Positions 41,470 through 50,505 of a stretch of 64,000 bases of DNA are shown in pieces. Source of the stretch: Faecalicatena orotica (GTDB taxonomy: Bacteria; Bacillota; Clostridia; Lachnospirales; Lachnospiraceae); assembly GCF_003149245.1 (NCBI RefSeq), contig NZ_QGDL01000002.1, forward strand, positions 1-64,000, written 5' to 3'. Position 1 is the stretch's first letter, and each line of letters starts with the position of its first letter. The notes beneath the pieces are model-generated. The model was not told the origin of the DNA. It worked only from the letters and a program-made list of their open reading frames with translations, and did not search any database. Both the position numbers and the translations under genes were made by a program.

Positions 41470-43398
41470 ATGTTTTCTTATCTGTTTTCACCAATGAAAC
41501 TGCGTGGACTGGAACTTAAGAATCGCATTATCATGCCTGCAATGGGGACAAAATTCCCGAAGGACAATGAAGTAACAGAACAGCTGATCCAGTATCATGT
41601 AGACCGTGCAAAAGGAGGCAGCGGACTCAATATGGTAGAGGTTACCGGGGTCCACCAGCCATCCGTGCCGGGGATTTACCCGTCACTGGGAGAGGACCGT
41701 TTCATACCGGGCATGAAACGGCTCACGGATGCAATCCACGAAGCAGGAGGGAAAGCCGGTGTACAGCTGTGGCAGGGCAGTATCGCAGTTGCGGCGCACC
41801 AGGGGATTCAGGTTATCGTTGCAAGTGATCTGGAGCTGGCTCCCGGATATGTTGTAAAGGGCGCTGACAAGGCGTTGATCGACGAACTTACGACATGCTA
41901 CGGGAAGGCTGCACACAGAGCCGTGGAGGCGGGATATGACTGTGTGGAGGTACATATGGCACATAACTATATCCTGCATTCCTTCCTGTCTCCTGCAATC
42001 AATAAACGTACGGATGAGTATGGAGGCACTTTTGAAAACCGGGCCCGTTTTCCATTGGCGGTCATCGAATCAATCAGGAAAAACATACCGGACGATATGC
42101 CGTTGTTTATGCGTATTGACGCACAGGACGATTATCTTGAAAATGGCATGACGATTGAGGATGTGATCGCGTTCTGTAAACTGGCAAAAGAAGCAGGCGT
42201 GGATGTGCTGGATATTTCGAGAGGAAATATTATCAGTGCAGGTATTAAGTTTGAGGTGCCGCCGATCGATCTCCCGAGAGCGTTCAACATCGAAAACGCG
42301 GCGCGGATCCGCAGGGAGACCGGAATGGTCACGATGGGTGTGGGGCGTATTAATGATCCGGAACTGGCCGACCGGCTTCTTCAGGAAGATAAGCTGGATC
42401 TGGTCGGAATCGGGCGCGCACAGCTGGCTGACCCGGAATTCTGTAATAAGTCCAAAGAAGGCAGGCTGGATGATATCGTAAGATGCGTGGGCTGCAACCA
42501 GGGATGCTACGATGCCTGCGAAAGCCATGTGATTCCGCACATTACCTGCCTGAGAAATCCGGCCCTTGGCAAAGAAAATGAATACCGCATCTCCAAAACG
42601 AAAAAACCGAAGACAGTACTCATCGCAGGCGGGGGCATGGCTGGAATGGAAGCGGCAGACGTCCTCTATGCAAGGGGGCACCACCCGGTTCTGTGCGAAG
42701 CATCTGACAGGCTCGGGGGACAGTTTCTTCTGGCAGGCGAGGCCCCGAGGAAGCTGGAAATGAAGCTCGCAGCTATGAGCAAGGGAGAGCAGATTACACG
42801 GCGCGGCGTGGATGTGAGACTGAATGCACCGGTTACTCCTGCCCTGATAGAAGAACTGAAACCGGACGTGGTAATCAATGCCATCGGTGCACTGCCGATT
42901 ATCCCGCCTATCCCGGGTATTAATCTGCCGCATGTGAAAAATTCACACGAAATTCTGGGCGGAAAAGCATCAGTGGAAGGAAATGTGGTAGTAATCGGCG
43001 GCGGCCTGGTAGGTCTGGAGACTGCAGAATATCTGTCAGACAAAGGGTGTAAGGTGACTGTAGTAGAAATGCTGGAAGGGCTTGGAACCGATCTGGGGAC
43101 GACCAGAAAGGTCTGCGTCATGGAAAACCTCTATATGGAAGGTGTGACGCAGATGCCAAACTGTAAGTGTCTGGAGATTACAGGAGACGGTGTTGTCGTG
43201 GACAATGGAGGAGAAAAACAGACGATTCCGTGTGACTATGTCGTGGCAGCCGTAGGGGTACACAGCGCAGATTTTTCAGCGGAAGAAGCACTTTGTAAGG
43301 AGAAAGGGATTCCGGTTTATACGATAGGGGACGCAGAAAAACCGAGGCGTGCAATCGATGCGACGGCAGATGCCGCGAGAATTGCGCGGGAAATATAG
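41470..43398 (+). CDS. NADH:flavin oxidoreductase / 2-enoate-reductase-type enzyme (BaiCD/BaiH-like)
   Basis: This 642-residue multicentre flavoenzyme is of the 2,4-dienoyl-CoA reductase/BaiCD/BaiH group. It has an FMN TIM barrel (about residues 1-330) with the active-site segment HMAHNYILHSFLSP, followed by [4Fe-4S] ligands in CVGCNQGCYDAC and a further Cys in ITCLRNP. Next come FAD and NAD(P)H domains with AGGGMAGMEAA and IGGGLVGLETAE. Such enzymes reduce C=C bonds next to carbonyls in steroids, bile acids, enoates or flavonoids. It pairs with an SDR gene and a divergent AraC regulator. The substrate is unknown. Confidence 0.88.
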   Translation: MFSYLFSPMKLRGLELKNRIIMPAMGTKFPKDNEVTEQLIQYHVDRAKGGSGLNMVEVTGVHQPSVPGIYPSLGEDRFIPGMKRLTDAIHEAGGKAGVQLWQGSIAVAAHQGIQVIVASDLELAPGYVVKGADKALIDELTTCYGKAAHRAVEAGYDCVEVHMAHNYILHSFLSPAINKRTDEYGGTFENRARFPLAVIESIRKNIPDDMPLFMRIDAQDDYLENGMTIEDVIAFCKLAKEAGVDVLDISRGNIISAGIKFEVPPIDLPRAFNIENAARIRRETGMVTMGVGRINDPELADRLLQEDKLDLVGIGRAQLADPEFCNKSKEGRLDDIVRCVGCNQGCYDACESHVIPHITCLRNPALGKENEYRISKTKKPKTVLIAGGGMAGMEAADVLYARGHHPVLCEASDRLGGQFLLAGEAPRKLEMKLAAMSKGEQITRRGVDVRLNAPVTPALIEELKPDVVINAIGALPIIPPIPGINLPHVKNSHEILGGKASVEGNVVVIGGGLVGLETAEYLSDKGCKVTVVEMLEGLGTDLGTTRKVCVMENLYMEGVTQMPNCKCLEITGDGVVVDNGGEKQTIPCDYVVAAVGVHSADFSAEEALCKEKGIPVYTIGDAEKPRRAIDATADAARIAREI

Positions 43399-43429
43399 GT
43401 TAGTGTGCACACCTCAGGTGTGTGTAAAT
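43399..43429. repeat. GTTACTGTTCAC-family repeat between the flavoenzyme and SDR genes
   Basis: GTTAGTGTGCACACCT continues into a CACACCT/AGGTGTG hairpin (43408-43422). It sits directly after the flavoenzyme stop codon and before the SDR ribosome site. Confidence 0.5.
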
Positions 43430-43465
43430 GTATCGGGAAATGATTTCATATATGGAGGTATGGAC

Positions 43466-44227
43466 ATGAGTGAGAAAAGAGTAGCATTGGTATCAGGAGC
43501 GGCAACAGGAATCGGACGTGACTGTTCTGTACAACTCGCAAAAGATGGGTTTCAGATGGTCCTTTGTGACTGGAATAAGGAAGAAGGGGAAAAGACACTG
43601 GCTCTGTGCAGAGAACAGAATGTAGAGGCGGACTTTCTCGAAATTAATATGGCGGTCGAGGAACAGGCGGAGAAATTTATCCGGTTTGCGGCAGAGAAGT
43701 ATGGGAAGATAGACTTCTATTTTAACAATCAGGGTGTCATCCATATGCCAAAGCTTTTCGAAGATATTACGGAAGAGGATTTTGACTATGTAACAAACAA
43801 TAACTTCAAGGCATGCTTCTTTGGCATGAAGCACGCGCTCCGTGTCATGAAAAAACAGGGATACGGCCATCTCGTCAATACGGGTTCTTCATCAGGTATC
43901 CGTCCGGAGACCGGGTTCGGTGTGTATTCGGCTACTAAGCATGCAGTCATCGGACTGACAAAAGATGCGGCGATCGAGATGGCAAAATACGGTGTCCGGG
44001 TCAACAGTGTCTGTCCGGGCGGGATTATTACACCGCTGACAATTGCAGTTGGAAAGTATATGCAGGAGCACCAGTTTGTACAGCCGAAGGCTTCAACAGC
44101 TCTCTTAGGTCCGGCACGCATGGGGCAGACATCTGAGATAACCGGGGTGATCTCTTTCCTTGCTTCCGAGGCATCATCTTACATGACAGGTGCAATCATC
44201 AGCGTGGACGGAGGAAATACACAATAA
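43466..44227 (+). CDS. Short-chain dehydrogenase/reductase
   Basis: This 253-residue classical SDR has the NAD(P) site SGAATGIG, the NNQG motif, catalytic Ser in NTGSSSGI and the YxxxK pair in YSATKHA. The C-terminus MTGAIISVDGG is typical. The aspartate in LCDWNKEE after the second strand favours NAD(H). A much longer frame starts at 43349, but GGAGG (43454) positions the ATG at 43466. It is probably co-transcribed with the BaiCD/BaiH-like gene, so it may oxidise or reduce a hydroxyl on the same ring compound. Similar SDRs include BaiA and hydroxysteroid dehydrogenases. Confidence 0.88.
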   Translation: MSEKRVALVSGAATGIGRDCSVQLAKDGFQMVLCDWNKEEGEKTLALCREQNVEADFLEINMAVEEQAEKFIRFAAEKYGKIDFYFNNQGVIHMPKLFEDITEEDFDYVTNNNFKACFFGMKHALRVMKKQGYGHLVNTGSSSGIRPETGFGVYSATKHAVIGLTKDAAIEMAKYGVRVNSVCPGGIITPLTIAVGKYMQEHQFVQPKASTALLGPARMGQTSEITGVISFLASEASSYMTGAIISVDGGNTQ

Positions 44228-44272
44228 ATGGGATCCCATTAAGATAGGAATTATCTTAGGATAATAAGACGG

Positions 44273-44329
44273 GACGCCGGACAGGAAGGACAATCGCCCA
44301 TGATTGTCCTTCCCGCCCGGCGTCTTTTT
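44273..44329. terminator. Terminator after the flavoenzyme/SDR pair
   Basis: GACGCCGG (44273-44280) pairs with CCGGCGTC (44317-44324), with an inner stem GGAAGGACAATC / GATTGTCCTTCC and a TTTTT tail. It may also serve the convergent kinase gene. A 12-bp palindrome ATGGGATCCCAT (44228-44239) lies just before it. Confidence 0.85.
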
Positions 44330-44339
44330 ACATAAAAGG

Positions 44340-45749
44340 TTAATTTTCTTTTTTACTGAGTGAGAAGATAAATTCTGTCCCTACCCCTTCGGTACTGATT
44401 ACATTAATATGTTCATCGTGGGCCTGTATTGCCTCTTTTACGATTGCAAGTCCAAGGCCGGTTCCTTTTTTATCTTTGCCGCGTGAAAGGTCTGATTTGT
44501 AAAAACGCTCCCAGATCTTGTTCAGTTCTTTCCTCGGAATGCCGATGCCGGAATCTTTTACGGAGACAAAAATCTTCTCACCGCGCGCAGTTACCTCGAT
44601 CGTGACGGAGGATTCATTTTCACTGAACTTAATCGCATTGTCGATCAGATTATAGAGGACCTGCTGTATCTTGCGTCTGTCCGCATAAACAAGGACTTCG
44701 CCGGGAAGCAGCAAAAGCCCGATGGAGATACGTTTCGGGGTACAGGCACCTTCAAAAGAAGCTGCCGTATTCTTAATCATTTCCTGAATATCGAATTCTG
44801 TTTTATCAAGAAGCAGTTCCTTTGTATCGAATTCGTTCAATGTCAGAAGGTCTTTTGTCAGGTCTGTCAGACGCTCTGTCTCAAATAAAATAATATCGAG
44901 ATATTTTCCATGCAGCTCCGGTGGAATCGTCCCGTCCGTCATGGCCTGCACATAACCCCTGATGGAGGTCAGCGGGGAACGGAAATCATGGGAGACATTT
45001 GCTACGATTTTCTTCTGGTATTCTTCCATGTCCCTAAGCTGGACGGACATGTAATTCAGTGAGGCCGAAAGATATCCCATCTCGTCATGTGTGTTGACTG
45101 GAATTTCATAGGTCAGGTTCCCGGACGCATACTGGGTAGCTGCCTCGGTGATCTGGCGAAGCGGCCGGTAAATAAAAAAGTGGAAGGCGAGCAGCAGGAT
45201 AAAGGACAATATAAAAATCACGGCAACAGTTATATAGACCGGGAACATCATCCTGCTGCTTGTCTGCTGGATATAGGAGACGGGCTTATGGATGAGGAGG
45301 TAACCACGGATATAAAACCCCTGTGTCACAGGGGCCATGACTGTGATTACGTCCTCCGTGAAATACCCGTGGTAATCCCCGATAATATACTGGTCGCTCC
45401 CGATCTCGGCAGGGTCGAAATTCTCGATCATATCCGGTGCGGCTGTGTTTTCAAGATTGGCAGAAGTAATCAGGGTACCATCCTCTTTTACGAACCAGAG
45501 TGAGGAATTCAGGTACTGTTTTGCTGCATTTAACTGGGAATGCACGGCGCGCGTGGAGTTATCTTCCTGAAAATAGGACGGAAGATAGTCGGCAGCCATT
45601 ACATTTGCCTGCTTGTATAAATTCTGAGAGTCATTCTTTTCCAGACGGTCAAGCATCAGCTGGCTCGTCAGAATTCCTACCGTAAAAAAACTCAGGAATC
45701 CAAATATAATATAGATGATGATAAACTTTAAGTACAAAGTACTCTTCAT
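44340..45749 (-). CDS. Sensor histidine kinase with HAMP domain
   Basis: This is a 469-residue membrane kinase with two transmembrane helices (about residues 8-30 and 170-195) flanking an extracellular domain of about 140 residues. A HAMP linker (about 195-245) follows. The dimerisation/phosphoacceptor domain carries ANVSHDFRSPLTSIRGY (about residue 258). The ATPase domain has NLIDNAIKFS, DSGIGIPRKE and GTGLGLAIVKE. It is encoded 31 bp downstream of its response regulator. The stimulus is unknown. Architecture is of the WalK/PhoR-like class, but it lacks a PAS domain. Confidence 0.92.
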   Translation of the reverse strand: MKSTLYLKFIIIYIIFGFLSFFTVGILTSQLMLDRLEKNDSQNLYKQANVMAADYLPSYFQEDNSTRAVHSQLNAAKQYLNSSLWFVKEDGTLITSANLENTAAPDMIENFDPAEIGSDQYIIGDYHGYFTEDVITVMAPVTQGFYIRGYLLIHKPVSYIQQTSSRMMFPVYITVAVIFILSFILLLAFHFFIYRPLRQITEAATQYASGNLTYEIPVNTHDEMGYLSASLNYMSVQLRDMEEYQKKIVANVSHDFRSPLTSIRGYVQAMTDGTIPPELHGKYLDIILFETERLTDLTKDLLTLNEFDTKELLLDKTEFDIQEMIKNTAASFEGACTPKRISIGLLLLPGEVLVYADRRKIQQVLYNLIDNAIKFSENESSVTIEVTARGEKIFVSVKDSGIGIPRKELNKIWERFYKSDLSRGKDKKGTGLGLAIVKEAIQAHDEHINVISTEGVGTEFIFSLSKKEN

Positions 45750-45780
45750 GCCGCACTTCCTTTTTATGTCTATTACAAAC

Positions 45781-46482
45781 TTACTTTACTTCGAATTTAT
45801 AACCAATTCCCCACACGGTGCTCAGCCCCCAGGACGGATGGTCCTTGATCTTCTCGCGCAGTCTTTTAATATGCACATCCACGGTCCTGGTGTCTCCGAT
45901 ATACTCATAGCCCCAGATCTGGTCGAGGAGCTGTTCACGCGTAAACACCTGGTTCGGGGATGCCGCGAGGAAATAAAGCAGTTCAAGCTCCTTTGGAGGC
46001 ATTTCCACCGGGTGGCCGTCACATACAACGGCATAATTCGTAAGGTTGATCGTCAGCCCCTCATACTCAACGCATTTCGCCTTATCCTCGGCAGGCTCCT
46101 CGGTTTTCACAGGATGATATCTGCGGAGGACGGCACGGACTCTGGCCACCATCTCCTTGGAATCAAAAGGCTTCATAATATAATCATCCGCACCCAGTTC
46201 CAGTCCCAGAACCTTATCGAACACTTCTCCCTTTGCGGAGAGCATAATAATCGGCGTGGAGGACTTAGCCCGGATCTCACGGCAGACCTGGTAACCGTCA
46301 ATACCCGGCAGCATCAGGTCAAGAAGAATCAGGTTCGGGTGGTAAGTCTCAAAGGCAGACAGCGCATCCTCCCCGTTATAAACCATCTTTGTATCAAAAC
46401 ATTCCTTCACAAGGTACAGCGATATCAGTTCCGCGATATTCTCGTCGTCATCGACAATCAAAATTTTCTGTTTAGCAACCAT
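45781..46482 (-). CDS. OmpR/PhoB-family response regulator
   Basis: This is a 233-residue regulator. The receiver domain (about residues 1-118) has the acidic cluster VDDDEN, phospho-Asp in LILLDLMLPG and Lys in YIMKPFD. The winged helix (about 135-233) includes RTVDVHIKRLREKI and ends VWGIGYKFE. It is transcribed with the HAMP kinase downstream. The target genes are unknown. AAAGGAGG precedes the start. Confidence 0.93.
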   Translation of the reverse strand: MVAKQKILIVDDDENIAELISLYLVKECFDTKMVYNGEDALSAFETYHPNLILLDLMLPGIDGYQVCREIRAKSSTPIIMLSAKGEVFDKVLGLELGADDYIMKPFDSKEMVARVRAVLRRYHPVKTEEPAEDKAKCVEYEGLTINLTNYAVVCDGHPVEMPPKELELLYFLAASPNQVFTREQLLDQIWGYEYIGDTRTVDVHIKRLREKIKDHPSWGLSTVWGIGYKFEVK

Positions 46483-46497
46483 GAGATGCCTCCTTTA

Positions 46498-46535
46498 ATA
46501 GGGGTCTGACCCCTTTGAACTCCGTATTCTGACAA
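46498..46535. repeat. GGGGTCTGACCCC-type intergenic palindrome, copy 3
   Basis: TAGGGGTCTGACCCCTTTGA is followed by a diverged CTCCGTATTCTGAC, matching the two-part design of the copies at 10250 and 14095. It lies between the response regulator gene and mutS2. Confidence 0.65.
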
Positions 46536-46581
46536 TTAAAACAATTCGGGGTGATAACCCTAATTTCTGTGATATTGTGTA

Positions 46582-48957
46582 TTATTTAAACTCAACTATA
46601 GTAACCCCTGCATCCCCTTCTCCGAACTCTGCGAGCCGGTAGGATTTGACATGCTTCTGCCTCCTGAGGTATTCGTGGATGCCTTTGCGAAGCGCCCCGG
46701 TGCCTTTTCCGTGTACGATACGCACGGTGTTCAGGTGGGAGAGCAGTGCATCGTCCAGATACTTATCCAGTTCGGAGACTGCTTCATCTACAGTTTTGCC
46801 GAGAAGGTTGATCTCCGGCCTGACGGACAGGGATTTGCTCATCTTCATTTTGCTTCTTGAAGTACCTTTCTTGCTGCCTGTGGAATAAGAGGCTGGCTCA
46901 TCGATGATCTCAAGATCGGATATATTTACCTGTGACCTTAGAATTCCCATCTGTACGGTGAGGTTACCGCGGGAATCCGGCAGGGAACTGACGGTCCCGG
47001 TGAGGTTCATACTCAGTACCTTTACGGATTCTCCAAGCTTGAAATCCCCCGGCTTGTATGCCTTTTTCTGTTTCTGGACAGGGAGAGCATTGGCGGAAGA
47101 CGTTTCTTTTATCTTCTGGCGCAGGCGTTCACGCTCTTTTTCCATATCGGCGGCGGAAATACTTTCTTTCCCGAATTTACGGAAATTCTTCATCGTTTCA
47201 TCCGCGAGCTCTTTGGCCTCACGCAAAATTGAGCCGGCCTTTTCGTTCGCCTCTTTCAGGATTCTGTCGCGCTGTTCCTCGATCTTTTCCTGTTTCTGTT
47301 TTGCCTGTATTTTCAGCGACTCGACTTCCCTTTTGTAGGCGGCGATCGCTTCCTGTTCTTTTTCGATGGTGCGTTTGCTTGATTCCAGATCGGTCAGCAG
47401 GTCTTCGAAGGAGACATCCTGCTCCGACAGTCTCTGTTTTGCATCCTCAATGATATAATCCGGCAGTCCTAATTTTCCGGAAATGGCAAATGCATTACTT
47501 TTCCCGGGAATTCCGATTAACAGGCGGTACGTCGGCTTCAGGCTTTCTACATCGAATTCACAGCAGGCATTCTCAACGCCCGGTGTAGACAATGCGTAAA
47601 CCTTCAGTTCACTGTAATGGGTGGTAGCCATTGCACGGATATTCCGCTGATGAAGATGGGAAAGGATTGCAATAGCAAGCGCCGCACCTTCAGTCGGGTC
47701 GGTTCCCGCGCCGAGCTCATCGAATAGAACGAGTGACTTTTCATCCACATCTTTCAGGAAAGATACAATATTAGTCATATGGGATGAGAAGGTACTTAAG
47801 CTCTGCTCAATACTCTGCTCGTCCCCGATATCTGCGTAAACCTGATGAAAAATGGCAAGTTCTGAACGGTCCCCGGCCGGGATATGAAGCCCTGCCTGCC
47901 CCATCAGTGTGAAGAGCCCCACTGTTTTCAGAGAAACCGTCTTACCGCCGGTATTTGGTCCGGTAATGATGAGCAGTGTAAAATCTTCACCGAGTGAAAC
48001 GGTGATTGGTACGACTTTCTTCGGGTCCAGCAGGGGATGGCGCCCCTCGCGGATGCGGATACGGCCTTCTGTATTCAGGACCGGACGGCTGGCGTTCATG
48101 GACAGTGCAAGAGAACCCCTTGCAAAAATATAATCCAGATCGGTCAGCAGTTTATAATTGGTACGGATTTCTTCTATATATTCAGCGGTGTCGGCACTAA
48201 GGCGGGCAAGAATCACCTGAATCTCTTCCTGTTCCTTGGCATAGAGTTCCTTTAAATCGTTGTTCAGTTTGACAACTGCCATTGGCTCGATAAACAGCGT
48301 AGACCCTGTGGAAGACTGGTCATGGATCAGTCCGTTCACCTGGCTGCGGTATTCTGCCTTCACGGGCACACAATAGCGGTCCCCCCTCATGGTAATGATC
48401 GGGTCCTGCAGATAAGTGCGTAGGGAACCATTTACCAGATTTGTTAGCGTTGCATGTACTTTATCATTGAGCGCGTTCATACTGCGGCGGATACTTTTCA
48501 GGGTGCTGCTCGCCTCATCACTGATTTCATCTTCGGCAGGGATGCACCGTTCAATCTCCATCGTCAGCGGAGTCAATGGTTCCAGCTGATCGAAAAGGGC
48601 ATCCAGACAGTCAGCCAGTTCCTCCTGTGTATCGTGGCGGCCATATGACTTTGCACGTGCTGCGGTCTGCAAAAGCTTACAGATGCGAAGCAGTTCCCCG
48701 CTCCCGATGGCGCCCCCGATCTCCAGCCTTTTCAGGGATTCCCCGACAGGGAAGGCATCGCTTAAGGAAATGCGCCCTTTCTTTACGATTCTTGTAAATG
48801 CAGCGGCCGTCTGCTCCTGGCAGGTATTAATCCGCTCCAGGTCTGTCATGGGCTTTGTCTTGCGGCAGAGCTGCTTTCCCCTCATAGAAGAGGCCTGTTC
48901 CTCCAGTAACGAGATAATTTTATCAAATTCTAATTTATATAATGTTTTCTGATTCAT
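46582..48957 (-). CDS. mutS2: MutS2 endonuclease / ribosome-rescue ATPase
   Basis: This 791-residue MutS homologue lacks the mismatch-recognition domain. It has the ABC-type ATPase with Walker A TGPNTGGKT (about residue 333) and Walker B LVLFDELGAGTDP, a long charged coiled coil (about 515-640), and a C-terminal Smr domain with VRIVHGKGTGALRKGI. MutS2 proteins limit recombination and act on collided ribosomes. The start at 48957 has AAAGGTG at good spacing. An ATG nine codons upstream has no ribosome site. The gene is divergent from the HtrA-like gene. Confidence 0.95.
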   Translation of the reverse strand: MNQKTLYKLEFDKIISLLEEQASSMRGKQLCRKTKPMTDLERINTCQEQTAAAFTRIVKKGRISLSDAFPVGESLKRLEIGGAIGSGELLRICKLLQTAARAKSYGRHDTQEELADCLDALFDQLEPLTPLTMEIERCIPAEDEISDEASSTLKSIRRSMNALNDKVHATLTNLVNGSLRTYLQDPIITMRGDRYCVPVKAEYRSQVNGLIHDQSSTGSTLFIEPMAVVKLNNDLKELYAKEQEEIQVILARLSADTAEYIEEIRTNYKLLTDLDYIFARGSLALSMNASRPVLNTEGRIRIREGRHPLLDPKKVVPITVSLGEDFTLLIITGPNTGGKTVSLKTVGLFTLMGQAGLHIPAGDRSELAIFHQVYADIGDEQSIEQSLSTFSSHMTNIVSFLKDVDEKSLVLFDELGAGTDPTEGAALAIAILSHLHQRNIRAMATTHYSELKVYALSTPGVENACCEFDVESLKPTYRLLIGIPGKSNAFAISGKLGLPDYIIEDAKQRLSEQDVSFEDLLTDLESSKRTIEKEQEAIAAYKREVESLKIQAKQKQEKIEEQRDRILKEANEKAGSILREAKELADETMKNFRKFGKESISAADMEKERERLRQKIKETSSANALPVQKQKKAYKPGDFKLGESVKVLSMNLTGTVSSLPDSRGNLTVQMGILRSQVNISDLEIIDEPASYSTGSKKGTSRSKMKMSKSLSVRPEINLLGKTVDEAVSELDKYLDDALLSHLNTVRIVHGKGTGALRKGIHEYLRRQKHVKSYRLAEFGEGDAGVTIVEFK

Positions 48958-49042
48958 ACTTTTCACCTTTTTGCTTAAGTTCATAGGTACATTCTACATT
49001 ATTTAATGCATAATGAAAAGGATAAATTGAAAAGGATACTTA

Positions 49043-49071
49043 TTGAACAATCCCCATGAATCGGTTATACT
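49043..49071 (+). promoter_or_regulatory. Sigma-A-like promoter of the HtrA-like gene
   Basis: TTGAAC (49043-49048) and TATACT (49066-49071) are 17 bp apart, about 25 bp before the start codon. Confidence 0.65.
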
Positions 49072-49095
49072 ATAGACTAAAGGAGATTAGAACCT

Positions 49096-50385
49096 ATGCC
49101 GTACGATGAAGATCCGAAGCAGAAGCCGGAACATGGATTGGAAGAGCAGAAAGAAGAGCAGTTTTCTTTCCTGCAGGAGACGATTAAGCCAAAACCAGTC
49201 ACCAGGAGAAAGATCCTGACACAACTCGCAAGAGTAGGTATCTATGGACTGATTTTCGGAGCGTTCGCCTGCCTTGGTTTTTTTGCGCTCAAACCCTGGG
49301 CACAGACGAAACTTCAGGGCAGCCCGAAGACCGTGACCATCCCGGATGATGAGGAACCGGAGACGGAACCCGCGCAGGATCCACAGGCAGAAGTGGTTCA
49401 GACCCCTGTATTAGATGCGGAAAGCTATAAGGAGATTATGAAAAGCGTCTATGAGACTGCCAAGGATGCAAATAAGGGTGTAGTATCTATACAGCCGGTA
49501 CAGGCTGATGCGGCCCTTTCTTCCGACGGAAGCGGTACCCAGAACAGTGCGGCCGGAATCATCGTGGCGGACAACGGTCAGGAACTCCTGATGCTCTGTG
49601 AAAACAAAATTTGTGCAGAGGCTGAAAAGTGGACAGTTACATTCTCGGATAACAGCGAGTATGGAGTGTCCCTGAAAAAGCAGGACAAGAACAGCGGACT
49701 TGCGGTATTTGCAGTTCCGCGTGTCAAGCTTACAAGTACAACATGGGAAAATATAGAGGTGGCAGCACTTGGAAACTCGAACCTCACTACAAAGGGCGAT
49801 CTGGTGATGGCTCTGGGTAATACCTTCGGATATGCAGACGGAATCGGATATGGAATCGTAAGTTCCAATGAATATCAGGAGACACTGGCAGACGGGCAGC
49901 GCCGTGTTCTTGCCACGGATATTGCGGCAGCGTCGAACGGTACTGGTATTTTATTCAATCTGTCGGGTGAAGTGATCGGCATGATTAAGCCGGGGATCTG
50001 GAACGAGACGGAGAATAATACCGCAAAGGCAATTGCGATATCGGACCTGAAGGCTACGATCGAACTTCTGGTGAACGGCGACAGCGTACCATATATAGGG
50101 ATTTACGGAACTACAATCAATGATGCAATTGCAAAAGAGCAGGAGATGCCAACCGGAATTTATGTTACACAGGTGAGTACGGATTCACCTGCAATGGCAG
50201 CAGGTATACAGAACGGCGATGTTTTGCAGGAACTTGCCGGAGAAAAACTTTCGAATCTCTTGTCCTATGAAAAGGCAGTGTTGGAATGCAAGGTAGGACA
50301 GCCTGTAAAACTGAAAGGAAAACGCCGTGGTGCCGGAGGTTATGTTGACATTGACTTTACGGTGACTGTAGGCAGTCTGGAGTAG
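49096..50385 (+). CDS. HtrA-like membrane protein with degenerate protease domain and PDZ domain
   Basis: This 429-residue protein has a cytoplasmic N-terminus (about 50 residues), one transmembrane helix (about 50-72), an acidic Pro/Glu linker, an HtrA/trypsin-like domain (about 120-325) and a PDZ domain (about 330-425, with GIYVTQVSTDSPAMAAGIQNGD). All three catalytic positions appear lost. No histidine occurs where HxxA is expected. The Asp of TDLAVL is replaced (SGLAVF). The GNSGGPL loop reads SNGTGIL, so Ser becomes Gly. It is probably a non-enzymatic scaffold or binding protein on the outer membrane face. Divergent from mutS2. Confidence 0.83.
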   Translation: MPYDEDPKQKPEHGLEEQKEEQFSFLQETIKPKPVTRRKILTQLARVGIYGLIFGAFACLGFFALKPWAQTKLQGSPKTVTIPDDEEPETEPAQDPQAEVVQTPVLDAESYKEIMKSVYETAKDANKGVVSIQPVQADAALSSDGSGTQNSAAGIIVADNGQELLMLCENKICAEAEKWTVTFSDNSEYGVSLKKQDKNSGLAVFAVPRVKLTSTTWENIEVAALGNSNLTTKGDLVMALGNTFGYADGIGYGIVSSNEYQETLADGQRRVLATDIAAASNGTGILFNLSGEVIGMIKPGIWNETENNTAKAIAISDLKATIELLVNGDSVPYIGIYGTTINDAIAKEQEMPTGIYVTQVSTDSPAMAAGIQNGDVLQELAGEKLSNLLSYEKAVLECKVGQPVKLKGKRRGAGGYVDIDFTVTVGSLE

Positions 50386-50394
50386 GGCTGGGGA

Positions 50395-50405
50395 GTGAAC
50401 AGTAA
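50395..50405. repeat. Partial GTTACTGTTCAC-family site
   Basis: GTGAACAGTAA is a lone half of the repeat family, after the HtrA-like stop codon. Confidence 0.35.
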
Positions 50406-50431
50406 TAAACAGATAACTGGAAATGCGATAC

Positions 50432-50454
50432 GGCTGCCAGGATACTTGGCAGCC
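50432..50454 (+). terminator. Hairpin after the HtrA-like gene, possible terminator
   Basis: GGCTGCCA (50432-50439) pairs perfectly with TGGCAGCC (50447-50454). The following bases are only moderately T-rich, so termination is likely but not certain. Confidence 0.5.
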
Positions 50455-50505
50455 TGAATTATGTAATTTTGCCTGAAAGGCAGCACATACAGAATGGAGG
50501 ACAAC

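Noticed and set aside
42070-42933. 287-codon frame antisense to the flavoenzyme gene
   Set aside because: The plus strand carries clear FMN, Fe-S and FAD motifs. The antisense product has none.
43349-43465. N-terminal extension of the SDR
   Set aside because: It overlaps the flavoenzyme gene and the intergenic repeat, and the SDR fold starts at MSEKRVALVSG after GGAGG.
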